A stretch of 64,000 bases of DNA from positions 19,718,307 through 19,782,306 of the forward strand of contig NC_066845.1 in assembly GCF_001640805.2 (NCBI RefSeq). The letters are read 5' to 3'. How positions within the stretch are numbered: position 1 is the stretch's first letter; each line of letters begins with the position of its first letter. The position numbers were made by a program, and so were the translations under genes. This DNA comes from Lates calcarifer (taxonomy: Eukaryota > Chordata > Actinopteri > Centropomidae). Below, piece by piece: positions 13,601 through 23,059 of this stretch. The notes below the pieces were generated by a model. The model saw only the letters and a program-made list of their open reading frames with translations, searched no databases and was not told where the DNA came from.

Positions 13601-16600
13601 CCAACATTATGCCACCCCACTAAAGTTGTATTCTAAAAGCACAAACTGGGATTACTCACATGATGTCACTTGAGTAATTTTCTCAGATGTTAAGAAGCTC
13701 CTCCAGAGCTACATTAGACAATAAACAACTCACAGGCTGTGTAGTACTAGCCAGGACTACTAGATTGATGATGACATGTAAAATCGGCAGAGTGCTCCTT
13801 TAACCTCATGCTGTAACTGGGACATCTGTTATGGCAATCACAGACACTGGCTGTGTGTTTTGGCAAACTGTAAAAATATTAGCCAACACATCATCATCAC
13901 ATCCTGGCACATCTGAAGTGTCTGCTGAACTGAGAGGCCCTTTCAACCACAGGGCCAGTGAAGGCAGGGAGGCCCACCAGCACCCGCCTCTGATCTGTTG
14001 TAGGGCAGCCTAAAATTAGTGCCAGTCATTGAGCAGTGTAGGTCAGAGCTGGCCGCCCAGCCCAGCACACCTACTAATCAGTGTGTGTTGAAATAGCTCA
14101 GGGTGGTCAGACTGCTGCTTGTAATGCGCTGCTTAACTGACAGAATCAAAGCCCAATAATTGTTCCAGTCTGTGAAAATAAACAGACAATGGAGCACAAA
14201 CAAGCATTAGCTATACACAGATATGCTTTATGGACGCAAAATGAAACAGCTGCATGTCTAATATGAAACAATAGCTATTTAGTCTTATTAGGTTATTATA
14301 TCAGGGATTTATTCTGGTCTCAATACTTACTTGAAAAGCCTAGAAATTATACTGGAGCCTGGCCAGTCTTTAGCCTCTGTAGTTTTAAAATGAACAAAAT
14401 CATGACTGCTGACATTGCTTATTACAGGCAGATGATGAACACACTTAAGAAATTTAACCAGCCACATGAAAAGCCACAGTGACCTCCAGGTATGATCAAA
14501 TATTAATTTGCATGTCTGAATAGAATTAAATATTTGTGAACAGCCCTCACCTGATGTGCTTTAATGTGATTGGCTAAACTGTAATCTGCCTAGTAACTCA
14601 GGTTTAACAGCACATGTTTTCATTTAACATGGTGTTTAAAGCTACTGGTGTGAGGGCTCAGTGTAGAGTGAACCTGATCATCACAAAGTTTGAGATAATT
14701 TGCTGTGTTTTGCTAAATTATAAAACTTGCACATCTTTGAAAAAATGCGTACTGTGGCTCTGGAGTAGCTTTGTCAAATCTGGGAAAATAATCCCTGGTG
14801 ATGTCATCAGGGTAATCTGGGCGAGGACCCTACGAGTTTACAACAGAACGTGTGTATTTTAAAGTGGGGGCATGGTATTTGAGGGGAACCTGAGCTGCCT
14901 TCTTTTGCTACATTGTGTTTTCAGTAGCTGTGGTGTAGCTTTGCAGTTCTTAGGAAAGTAAAACCCTAATGATGTCACAGTGATGTCGTCAGGGTTATCT
15001 CTACATGGGCATGAAGACAACAAATTTATTAATAAGAAAAAGCTTGCATTACAAAATGTTTTTAAAGGCATGGACACTGACCATGTAGTGAGGGTCTAAC
15101 GAAAAGATGCTGCTGGGATGCATTGTGGGAAATGTAGGATCTAGAGTTTTTGGAAGTTGATCCATACTACGCAATAAAACTCTGGATATTTCTGCCTCTG
15201 CTGCACCAATTTTGACCATTTGTTATTAATCTGTCCCTCTCAAGCTCACTAACTTTAAGGAAGTGTGACAATAAAATACTGCATATTTACTGCACAAATA
15301 CTGCACAAATATAAGAATTAAGTGTTAAAATTCACTTGTTATCATGGGCTTCATTCACTTGTACTGACCAGACTCCGTGAGAGAACATTTTGACTAAAAC
15401 AAACTCTGCTGACCAGTGACACAACAAGCTCTGTGGGTCAGGCTGTTGTGAGAGAGGTGAACTCATACAACACTTAACATTTCATTAGCTGTTTCCCCCC
15501 ACACCCCACAAGCAGCTGAGACATTCCATAAACACTTGGCCTGCCAGCCAGCAGCACAGAGGGCCCTTTGAGTGGGACCAGGGAGGGGAGCTGAGATTGC
15601 AGGACCAGAGGGCTGAGGCTGAGCACGAGGGAGGATCACTTAGCCGAGGGAGGCCTGCAAGCTCATAAACATGCCAGAGATTTCTTTTCTATTGAGGTTT
15701 ATCTATGGAAACGTGTATGTTAGTATGTGGATAGTGGATCTAATAAGAAAATCTAGTGTGAACAGTCTTGCTTAGTTTCTGACCAAGTGTTTTGTTCTGT
15801 TCTCTGATAGGGAAAACAGAACAAAAAGGCTATTCATGGCATTTACTGTGAGAGCAGCTGGCGATGCCTGGCCTGGTGTACTGATGGCCTGCCAGCTTTT
15901 GACCACTTACACAGTACACTGCACAGAAGAACAGGTGTCTTTCTTACTCACACACATATACATACACACAGATGCAGGCGAAATTTGGCTGCCCTCGAGA
16001 GCTGACAGCACTTCCTCTGGTAGGCCTACATTTACTCTAGGAAAGGGAGAGGCTGAATTCTTTAGCTTCCTTGACCACTAAACCTCTGATGTTGATATTC
16101 AGGTACAATGATAGGCCTGTCTGAGCTTCCTAGAGGGACCTCAAATATTCATGAGTCTGCAATTACCTGAGAGTGTGGACCAGCACCAGTGTGACTTTTG
16201 CTGAGGCAGCGAGCAGTGCCTACCTCTGGACCGAGGCCAAGACATTCAGACAGACTTCATCAGCTTCCAGACAGACACTTTCTATTAATGTCACAGCCAT
16301 CCTAGACAACCTGTCTACCTACAGAAACTGTGCCAGATCCTGGGCAAGGCAAGGCACAATCAAACAAAACACAATCTCCTGATTTTTGCAGAGGGATTAT
16401 GATTAAACTAATGGGAAATTTGTTATTTCCCTTTTGGGCGACCTCTTCCTCTACGTCCTCTGTACCACATGAACCACGAGACAGTCTACATGCCCAGGCC
16501 CTTCTTCAGCCACAACAGAAAGTTGTGGCCACAGGCATGTCAGTGCTGTGATGATAATTAATTATGGCAAAATAGACCCATCAGAGAGGTGGCCTCCTTA

Positions 16601-19600
16601 AAGGCCCACAGCTAATCAGCAGTTCTATTCACAGCAAGGCTTGACAATTGGCCTAGATAACCAGAAACCAGGAGACAACACTTATTCTTCTATTCATAGA
16701 AAAAAATTCCCTTGAGATGTGTCAATTTTAGACTGGCCGTTTCACACAGTGATGCAGCTGAGTAGCAGCAGGACAAGTATGGGTTTGTTTGCGTCAGTTA
16801 GTAGGTGTTTCTAATGGTTAAGTCGGTCATTTTTTCCCAGGCACAGACAGACTGCCACCATGCCAGACATTAAAACACACACATAACAGCAGTAAGGACA
16901 ACGTCAATACTATACCTGCTGCAGAGGTCATGTATTCCATGACAGGATGCAGATCATAAACGTATACACAAAATCTTACGGTCCAGAAAACCTAATTTGG
17001 GTATAACTACTGACGTGTATTGTACTGTACACGTTTGTCTGATAGTTGCACAATGCGTAGCTAACTGGAGCACAAAGTACCTTTACAACAATGAGATTAA
17101 GTTAGCTTTACTAGGCTGATTTCATAGATTTTAGTGGATGCCGCAGTGCTTTATAATAAATACAACAAAAAAACTTTCCAACTTCTCCATAAAAGTCACT
17201 AACCACAACAAAGAGGAGTTTATTGCAAAAACTTGCCACAAACAGGCTCCTTGGCCTGGGTCTAATCCAGCTACGTGCACAGTAATGTTATTACAACATC
17301 AGAAAATAAATCCAGACTTCTTGGTAATCCACAAAGGCAGCTGTGCCATCATGTCAGCAACAAGTCTCCTGTGGACAAAAGCTGCTGGTCAGGGTCTTCA
17401 GCGTGGTGGTTTAAAAAGGACAGGGTTCATTAAACGGGGAACTCCACTGATTTTACACATAAACTGACAGTTTACTGGTCACGGGATGAACTACTCAAAG
17501 CTCATACTTGGCCAAAGAAGTAGTTGTTTAACAAAGAGATATTCATAACTCAAATTCTACTTACTAGCTTTTTAAAGAGCTTTTAGCCACATCTCATGAT
17601 CTTCATCTCCAGGATAACTGAGAAATTTCTTTGTCCTCAAAGCTGTTAAGAGGAACTTTAGTTAACTTTTTGCTGTATTATGTTTTGCCTCTGGAGAAGC
17701 TTTGTCATGACTGAGAAATCACTTCCTGATGATGTCATGGTGATGTCATTATGGTAATTGGCTTGAGCTTTGAGACTGTAATTTATAAAAGAAAGCTTGC
17801 ATTACAAACCAGGGGTATGGAGCTTGAAAGATGTGGACATTAACCAGGCAGAAAGGGTATTGGTTGTATTATGGGAAATGTAGAATTTAGTGTTTAAGAA
17901 AGAGAAGTAGTCAGGATATCTTGGCCCCTGCTGCATCAATTTTGACCATTCTTTTTTAATCTGTCTATCACAAGTTCCCAAACTTAAAAGAAGGGCAAAA
18001 CTAAATTGGTGGAGTTTTAATAGAATTAATTAATAGCAAGCATTCTCCTAGTTTTTTTAAGCAACTTACTCACAAATGTATTAATGCTTTGTAGAGACCA
18101 GAAACTTTCTCTGCACAATGAAGTAAAGAAGCAGCTATGAGTGTGACAAAACACCCAAGAAACACCCTTACAGCATGTCTGCAGCACTGAGTGACAAATG
18201 GCACAGTGGAATGATGCAGACCCAGATCGAATGGATTTAGACATTTCAGTCATCCCAGCAGCGTGCTAGCTTACACTTCATGCTGATTATATCACGGACT
18301 ATCTGCTTGTTCGTCACATGCTTTGTGTCAGAGAGCTTTGGACTGGATCACCTTATATAACAACAAACTATTCTGCTTATCTGCTTAATCTGACCCACAG
18401 TGGATAACACGTTTTTTGTTTTTTGGGTACAGGCAGACAAATTTCCAGCTCCAATCCTAATACGTGTTCTGTATCCCAATCCCTCTTTGCAGAACATGTG
18501 GCCTCAACCAGCAACAATATGTGTCCTCCTGTGTCACTCACTTTGACAAACGTTCTAGCACTCCTTCTGTCCTTGGCATTACCAAGTTGCCTAGATCACT
18601 CTCCTTATCCCACTTAACATTGTTATATTGTTAAAATGTCAATACTTGTGCTCAGTGAGTGATTCTCCTATTGTGCTCATACATAACAACAGGAAACACT
18701 GATGGAAGGCGTTTTGATTGGAAGCCGCGTGACACACTTTAAGCCCCCTCGATCCTCTTTTTTGAGTGAGTTGTTAGAGCTTTTTCTTACCCGCCTCCTG
18801 TAACAAAGAGCCTCCCTAAATTTATCACGCTAGACAAACCCCTTTAAGTTAATTACTCGGCACCGAGGACAACAACACTGATGTGTGCTGACACGAAAAC
18901 ACTCAGGGTGGACAGGGCCGAGCGACTGGGAAGCCCCGGGGCAGCCGCTATCTCAGTCAGAGCATCTCTGTGAGAGTGCTGCAGCACTCAGCGGGCAAAG
19001 AGCAGAAGGGGGTGAAAAAGAGAAGACAGACTTGCTTACAAAGGGGAAAACACTGCTCAAAGAACTGCAAAACCACTGGGTTATGGTCAGGGATCAGCAT
19101 ATGTAAAGTGGAGTTTGTCTATCCAGTCCTTGCATGGCAGATTTACTTTTTATGAGGTCATAGTTTGAAAACACAGTTTTTTTGTGCATAGCCTAATCAT
19201 GCTTAAAAGGAAGGAGTTAACATCCCTGACACACTCAATATGGATGACGCCCGTAAGGGAAAAAAAGAAAATTCCCATTAATCAGACGAGAGCACATCAA
19301 TTTACCAAACCTGGCCTCTTTTTTTGTGGGCCACTTCAATCATAACAGCTTGATTTCCCTAAAGTAAACCAGCTCCAATGCAAGAAAACCACAACAAATT
19401 CACAAAACATGTATAAAAAATAAAGTGCACAATAATCTGGACACCAGAAAATATTTTAGGGCAGATTTAGTGTATCAGGTCAGGACCTCATTAAAGAGAT
19501 TGCAGGTGCATTTTACACATCAGTGACTTACTCTGGATCAAGGCCAGTCGGGGCATGCACTGACATCTTTCAGACAGTGATTAGAGTGGGCCCTTAATGT

Positions 19601-21071
19601 GCTTTTTACTACTTTATCATCTCTACCCATCAGATCACTTTTCTCTTTTTAATCCTAAAAATGAAAGGCTTGAAGAACATCTGTGTTGTGCAGTGTGTCT
19701 TGCAGACCTACCCAGATCACCTTGAACACTGTTGTCATGGGACGTCCTGCTGGACGTGGTGGAGTCCCCATCACTGGGCCAGATCTGGCCCGTTTTGCGG
19801 ACCCCGATGATGGAGGCCTCAGAAACCATCACCTGCTGCTTCAGACGCTTCTGAGAGAAAGGTGTGGGCGGGCTGCTGCTGTCAAAGGACTGCTGGGAGG
19901 GCGAGCGGCTTTTCTCCCGATACATCTGATAGGTGGTGGGGCTGGGAGACACGTGGCTGGACTGGCCCGAGGAGAAGTCCTCCTCGCTGGATGTTAAGTT
20001 CTCGTTCGAGCTGCAGTCCGGTGTGTATCCACCCCCTACGTCATCAAAGCTGCCAGGGGAGTAGGAGCGCCTTGGCCAGGTGAGGTGAGCATCCTCCTCT
20101 ATGCTGTGGTCCCTAATGTGGATGACTCGGGTGTCCCCGTCAGTCATCATTCCCCCAACATACACACTGGTGTAAGGCTGGCACTCAGCTAGCTGTCGCT
20201 CAGACTTTCCCCCAGTGGAACGGGTTGCACTGTCTCTCAGGAAGTGTGGGGTGACCTCAGCTTCATCATATGACCCGTTGTAGCTGCACTTCCCCTCAGT
20301 GGACCTGCCCCTCTGAACAGCCTTGCTGATGTCCCCTGTAGCAGCTGACAGGTTCCCTGGGACCGAGTGCAAGGACCTTTTACGCTCAATCTGCATGGCC
20401 TGACAGCCCAGGGTGCTGATCTTGTCCGAGACCTCCCTGTCGTTGACTTTAACCAGCCCTCGCTCGTGATGGTACTCCATATTCACATAGAAGGGTTTCT
20501 CCTGGCCGCCCATCACTGACAGCCCTCTGCCATCCCCGGCCGTGTGAGAGTTGGCTCTCCTGATGCGCTCGAAGTTGGACCTCAGAGCTGCCACTGAGCC
20601 TGTGCCCACCGGGAAATCAGGAACCTCTGACTCCTGGCGAACGGGTGACACCCCACCCTTCTGTTTGGCAGGGGATGCACCGTCCACCTCTCCTTCTGGA
20701 TGCGGTTTACACCTCGCCGTCTTCACATGCCCTCTCTGCTGCTGCTGCTGCTGCTCCTCCACTGGTGCCTCATCTGTGAGGGACCTCTGGCTGTCAGAGC
20801 CACTGGGCAGGTCTCCGTCCCTGGTCTGGGGCGTCCTTTTAAATCCCCATCTCTGCCCGTCATAGGACTTCCTCTCTTTTGCGAGCAGAGTCTGTAGGTA
20901 GATCATCCGAAAGCGCTCCTTGTTCACTTCCTTCTCTAACTGCCTGATAGAGGTCTTGCATTTGTCCAGCTCTTGTTCAATGTCCCCCAGTGAGTTCAGC
21001 TCCATGCACGGGGGATCAGACTCTGGGAACTGGGCTCTCCATGCTTCCACAAACCCCACTGGTTCAACCAT
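2391..21071 (-). CDS. bcr: BCR, breakpoint cluster region RhoGEF/RhoGAP scaffold, 5' part (8 coding exons; 3' part beyond the left edge)
   Basis: BCR is a cytoplasmic multidomain signalling protein: an N-terminal coiled coil for oligomerisation, a Ser-rich region that binds SH2 proteins, a DH-PH RhoGEF unit, a C2 domain and a Rac/Cdc42 GAP. Seen here: exons 19721-21071, 7326-7507, 5406-5510, 4333-4518, 3077-3184, 2786-2846, 2627-2679 and 2391-2531, all phase-compatible, 729 codons. The start [11 protein letters not shown] matches the vertebrate BCR N-terminus. ABR, the paralogue, lacks this long first exon. The coiled coil spans about residues 28-66, a Grb2-type YVNM site lies at 195-198, and DH begins near residue 519 ([19 protein letters not shown]). 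The exon sizes 182, 105, 108, 61, 53 and 141 match human BCR exons 2, 3, 5, 6, 7 and 8 as I recall them. PH, C2 and RhoGAP exons are not in the window. The first intron is 12.2 kb. Confidence 0.96.
2627..2679 (-). CDS. bcr: bcr coding exon 7 (DH domain)
   Basis: 53 bases, phase 1 to 0: (T)[17 protein letters not shown], the highly conserved DH core. Acceptor CTCCACAG|CTC, donor CAT|GTACGT. Confidence 0.94.
2786..2846 (-). CDS. bcr: bcr coding exon 6 (DH domain)
   Basis: 61 bases, phase 0 to 1: [20 protein letters not shown]. Acceptor CTGCCAG|AAT, donor GAAA|GTAAGT. Found by length and phase, between exons 5 and 7. Confidence 0.92.
3077..3184 (-). CDS. bcr: bcr coding exon 5 (DH domain)
   Basis: 108 bases, codons 609-644: [20 protein letters not shown]... 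ending QFAEISE. Acceptor CCTGTAG|GCC, donor GAG|GTATGT. Confidence 0.94.
4333..4518 (-). CDS. bcr: bcr coding exon 4 (DH domain)
   Basis: 186 bases, codons 547-608, with [18 protein letters not shown], a conserved DH helix. Acceptor GTCCAG|CCC, donor CTG|GTATGG. Confidence 0.95.
4637..5300. repeat. diverged direct duplication of about 385 bp units in bcr intron 3
   Basis: Two units, about 4637-4990 and 5021-5300. Both begin GCAGCAGCCACTGTGACC and share AAATGCTAAAATGTAGTG (4681 and 5068). Both later carry CTTCTTTCAAAAGT before an AT-rich segment (near 4899 and 5203). The offset is about 384 bases throughout, so this is a local tandem duplication with indels. Confidence 0.8.
5355..5389. repeat. 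(TG)17 microsatellite, bcr intron 3
   Basis: Uninterrupted TG dinucleotides; (CA)n on the bcr sense strand, 16 bases past the exon 3 donor. Confidence 0.97.
5406..5510 (-). CDS. bcr: bcr coding exon 3 (start of DH domain)
   Basis: 105 bases, codons 512-546: [20 protein letters not shown]... Acceptor ATCAG|GTG, donor ATA|GTATGT. A (CA)n tract on the sense strand starts only 16 bases beyond the exon. Confidence 0.95.
6208..6521. mobile_element. TTAA-flanked non-autonomous element, copy A
   Basis: Starts TTAAAGAGACACTCCACTGA and ends AGGTTCCCCTTTAA, so the outer bases form an imperfect inverted repeat (TTAAAG...) bounded by TTAA. Its interior (GATGACATCAT-like segment, then TTTTGACCATTCTTTTTT) recurs at 17430-17987 and 14880-15260. 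There is no coding capacity. It looks like a short inverted-repeat DNA element; family name not assigned. Confidence 0.6.
7003..7026. repeat. poly(A) tract, 24 bases
   Basis: Uninterrupted A run in bcr intron 2. Confidence 0.95.
7326..7507 (-). CDS. bcr: bcr coding exon 2
   Basis: 182 bases, codons 451-511. Acceptor TCTCACAG|AGG, donor TCG|GTAATG. Encodes a Ser/Pro-rich linker ending [10 protein letters not shown], aligned with human SGALESTKA. Confidence 0.93.
10272..10317. repeat. near-perfect 46-base inverted repeat (hairpin)
   Basis: Arms 10272-10292 and 10297-10317 pair at 20 of 21 positions (CTATGAAATATCATTATTGG against its complement, one mismatch), with a four-base loop TGTG. Confidence 0.9.
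10617..10663. repeat. (A)17 followed by (CA)15 microsatellite
   Basis: A run 10617-10633 merging into CA dinucleotides to 10663, in bcr intron 1. Confidence 0.95.
12170..12603. repeat. diverged tandem duplication, about 300 bp period, in bcr intron 1
   Basis: 12170-12320 and 12471-12603 share an ordered set of blocks: TGATGG.., TCCCAAAAATA.ACA, ATCC.AG.C..AGAG/AAAG.GCTGGAA, AAAAGGCACA.TG. The spacing is constant at about 300 bases with many substitutions. Confidence 0.65.
13190..13580. repeat. dispersed teleost-type repeat with GCTAA/CATGCTAAC blocks
   Basis: Contains TTTGAGCTAAATGCTAACG, CATCATGCTAACACGCTCAC, TATTGGACAAATTACATTTC, GATGGCACTAGAGGAAAAG and CATTCATCCTCTAGGGATAG. This block order is typical of a very abundant non-coding interspersed repeat of fish genomes (recognised from general familiarity, not a search). 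No coding potential. Confidence 0.7.
14636..15258. repeat. TTAA-flanked dispersed element, copy B (probably composite)
   Basis: The right part (14880-15258) aligns with copy C at 17650-17987: GATGTCACAGTGATGTCGTC, AAGCTTGCATTACAAA, TGTGGGAAATGTAG, CCTCTGCTGCACCAATTTTG. The left part has a second GATGTCATCAGGGTAATCTG block, so two related units seem joined. Confidence 0.6.
17430..17987. mobile_element. TTAA-flanked non-autonomous element, copy C
   Basis: Begins TTAAACGGGGAACTCCACTG and ends near CCCAAACTTAA. It shares its start with copy A (ACTCCACTGATTT) and its interior with copy B (AAGCTTGCATTACAAA, ATGGGAAATGTAG, TTTTGACCATTCTTTTTT). No open frame with transposase features. Confidence 0.6.
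19721..21071 (-). CDS. bcr: bcr coding exon 1
   Basis: Codons 1-450 plus one base. ATG at 21069-21071; donor AAG|GTGATC (phase 1), as at human BCR exon 1. The open frame continues to 19635, but those codons are intronic. Contains the coiled coil, a six-glutamine run (107-112, CAG repeat), EKPFYVNM (191-198), the conserved block [20 protein letters not shown] and the SPSPTTY/SSSPPTP serine-proline motifs. Confidence 0.96.
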
Positions 21072-22915
21072 TGTTATTACTCTGACACAAACTATTCAAT
21101 CAAATAACACGAACATAAACATTTCTAAAGAATGAACTGGACTTAACTGTTTATAACTTAAAGCCTCCATGGTGCTACAGTTAAGAAAGACAAGTGTTTT
21201 CTACAGTGAGGAAGGAAAGGAAGAAAACAGGGAAGAAAACCTGTCCAGCTCACAGTCTTTACTCACAGACACAGGAACAAAATCCCACAGAGGCAATACC
21301 GCGGGTCCGTGTGAGTTTATTCCTCTTCTTGCACTTGATCTCCTCTTGTGCTCGTCTATTCCCTGAAGATTCTGTCTTCCTCTGTGTTTGGTGTCAGACT
21401 GACTCGCAGCTCTGTGGTGTTTTGGCTCTTCGTCAGCTTTACAGTTGCAGCACAAAGAGGAGGGGCTACGTGGATGTGATTTAGGCTCACACTCCAAATA
21501 CACGAAATAAACAAAGAACAATGATGGACTGTCAAAATGTTTGTGATCGAAAATCGAGTTTCCAGGTTAAGCTGACTACGGCTGATTACGGGGGAAATCG
21601 CCAGAACATGTCCCCGAAGAAAAGTTGAAAAACGCTGTGGCAGCTACGAAACACATAAAAGAAGACAAACAGACACGTTAAATGCTGTAAAGGTCCCACA
21701 GGGCGGTGACCACGAGGGTTTAGTGCAGGAAGGTGTTTGTCTTGAGGCTGTTAGAGTCCAGGTGGATGAGGAACAACGAGGTCCCGACTTTTAAAACATC
21801 TATTTTTTTGGTTGGTTGTTCAAATTCAGCTCAGATTTTTTTTTTTTTTTTTAGCTCTTTAAAGAAACCAAGCAATCCTTTCCTTCTCCCCACCTAGCTC
21901 TAGACTTGTCTCCGTATGACACACCACACTTGTCCTTTCAGTTATGCTCTGTAAACTCTGGATAATATCCTACCAAAGTTCATTGTGGTGCAACCTGAAG
22001 CCGTGCCTTGTGAAAATATCGCCATCTGATGGTTCAAAAGTTCAGATCGTGACAGGGTGATGAGTTCAAGTAAAGACTGATACGACTCCTACGGGAATTT
22101 AAACTGGTTACCTTACATTGTTTGTGTTCTGTTATATGCAGCATTTCGAGATTTAGGAACTGTCCACGTGTGTTAATGGTGTAGGTTATAGGCTATATTA
22201 CCTACCATTAAAAGTGAAGAGAATATCCATATATGTCACATACAGCTGAGACTATGACTGTTTACTGCCTTTAGTCAAATTCAGCCGAGCAGTAAGTAAT
22301 TTTATTTCATTTTAGGTGGTCGATATTGAACATGCTTTGATTCTGAAGAGTCAGTGGAAATTCAGTTCTAACCACGCGCAACCACAGCAAGTCAGGGGCA
22401 TTTATTTATTCATTTATTTTTATTTTTTTATGTATTTTTTAAATTTATTTTTTTGACCATAAAGCACACAAGGCTAAGTTTTCATGAATTTTGTACTTAT
22501 CTCTCTGTGGCACTACCATAGACTGTACGGGCACTTCGAAGCAATTTGCGCACATGTAGCGCAATAACACCCCTCTTGAACAAAGTGTTTATGACACTTC
22601 CTGTTAGCAACCAATCAGCGACACCTTTATGGTTTCCATGGGGCTGTAGACAACAACCGCTACATCCCTGTCTACCCGCTAGCTAGCTAAGGATTGATAA
22701 CATTAATAAGGCGACGTAACAAACATTTTTGAATGTTTTCTCGCCATTTGTAAATGGTTGTTTGTCAGCGTCCCCATCAAGTCAAGTGAATTGACCTCCA
22801 GAGGGATTCTTTACGGGCTAGTCGACGATAGAAAGCTAACTTAGTGCTAGCTGGTTTATCCACCAAAGAGGAGGACGAAGAGCCATTGCAGCGAGAGAGT
22901 TTTAAAATTTCCAAG
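21072..22915. promoter_or_regulatory. divergent intergenic region, bcr and ift81 5' UTRs/promoters
   Basis: 1844 bases separate the two start codons, which point away from each other. The bcr side (about 21072-21700) has no further coding sequence. A 17-base T run lies at 21836-21852. Close to ift81 a CCAAT box (22611-22615) sits beside a partial RFX X-box. Transcription start sites cannot be fixed from sequence, and no TATA box is evident at a convincing distance. Confidence 0.55.
22598..22615 (+). promoter_or_regulatory. candidate RFX half-site plus CCAAT box upstream of ift81
   Basis: TTCCTGTTAGCAAC matches the right half (AGCAAC) of the RFX X-box and only part of the left half. CCAAT follows, overlapping at 22611. 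RFX factors drive many ciliary genes. The match is imperfect. Confidence 0.3.
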
Positions 22916-23059
22916 ATGAGTGAACAGCTGAAATTCATCGTTGAACAACTCAACAAAGAACCCTTCAAGAAAAACTTTAACCTCATCACGTTTGACTCCC
23001 TCGAACCGATGCAGCTGCTGCAGATTTTAAATGATGTTCTGGCTGAAATAGACCCAAAG
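22916..23059 (+). CDS. ift81: ift81 coding exon 1
   Basis: Codons 1-48, start of the CH-like domain; donor AAG|GTGAAC. Confidence 0.96.

Larger units (their letters stand above)
7508..19720 (-). other. bcr intron 1
   Basis: 12.2 kb first intron. It contains a hairpin (10272-10317), an A/CA microsatellite (10617-10663), diverged local duplications (12170-12603, 14076-14170) and dispersed repeats (13190-13580, 14636-15258, 17430-17987). There is a relatively GC-rich stretch near 18870-19010. No exon was recognised. Long first introns often hold enhancers, but none can be proved from sequence alone. Confidence 0.8.

Noticed and set aside
19683..20897. Plus-strand frames of 65-104 codons opposite bcr exon 1, including a leucine-rich signal-peptide-like start
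   Set aside because: Antisense of GC-rich coding sequence. The leucine run is the complement of the CAG (polyQ) repeat.
22844..22915. 24-codon N-terminal extension of IFT81
   Set aside because: The apparent start is GTG, not ATG; vertebrate IFT81 begins at the ATG at 22916.
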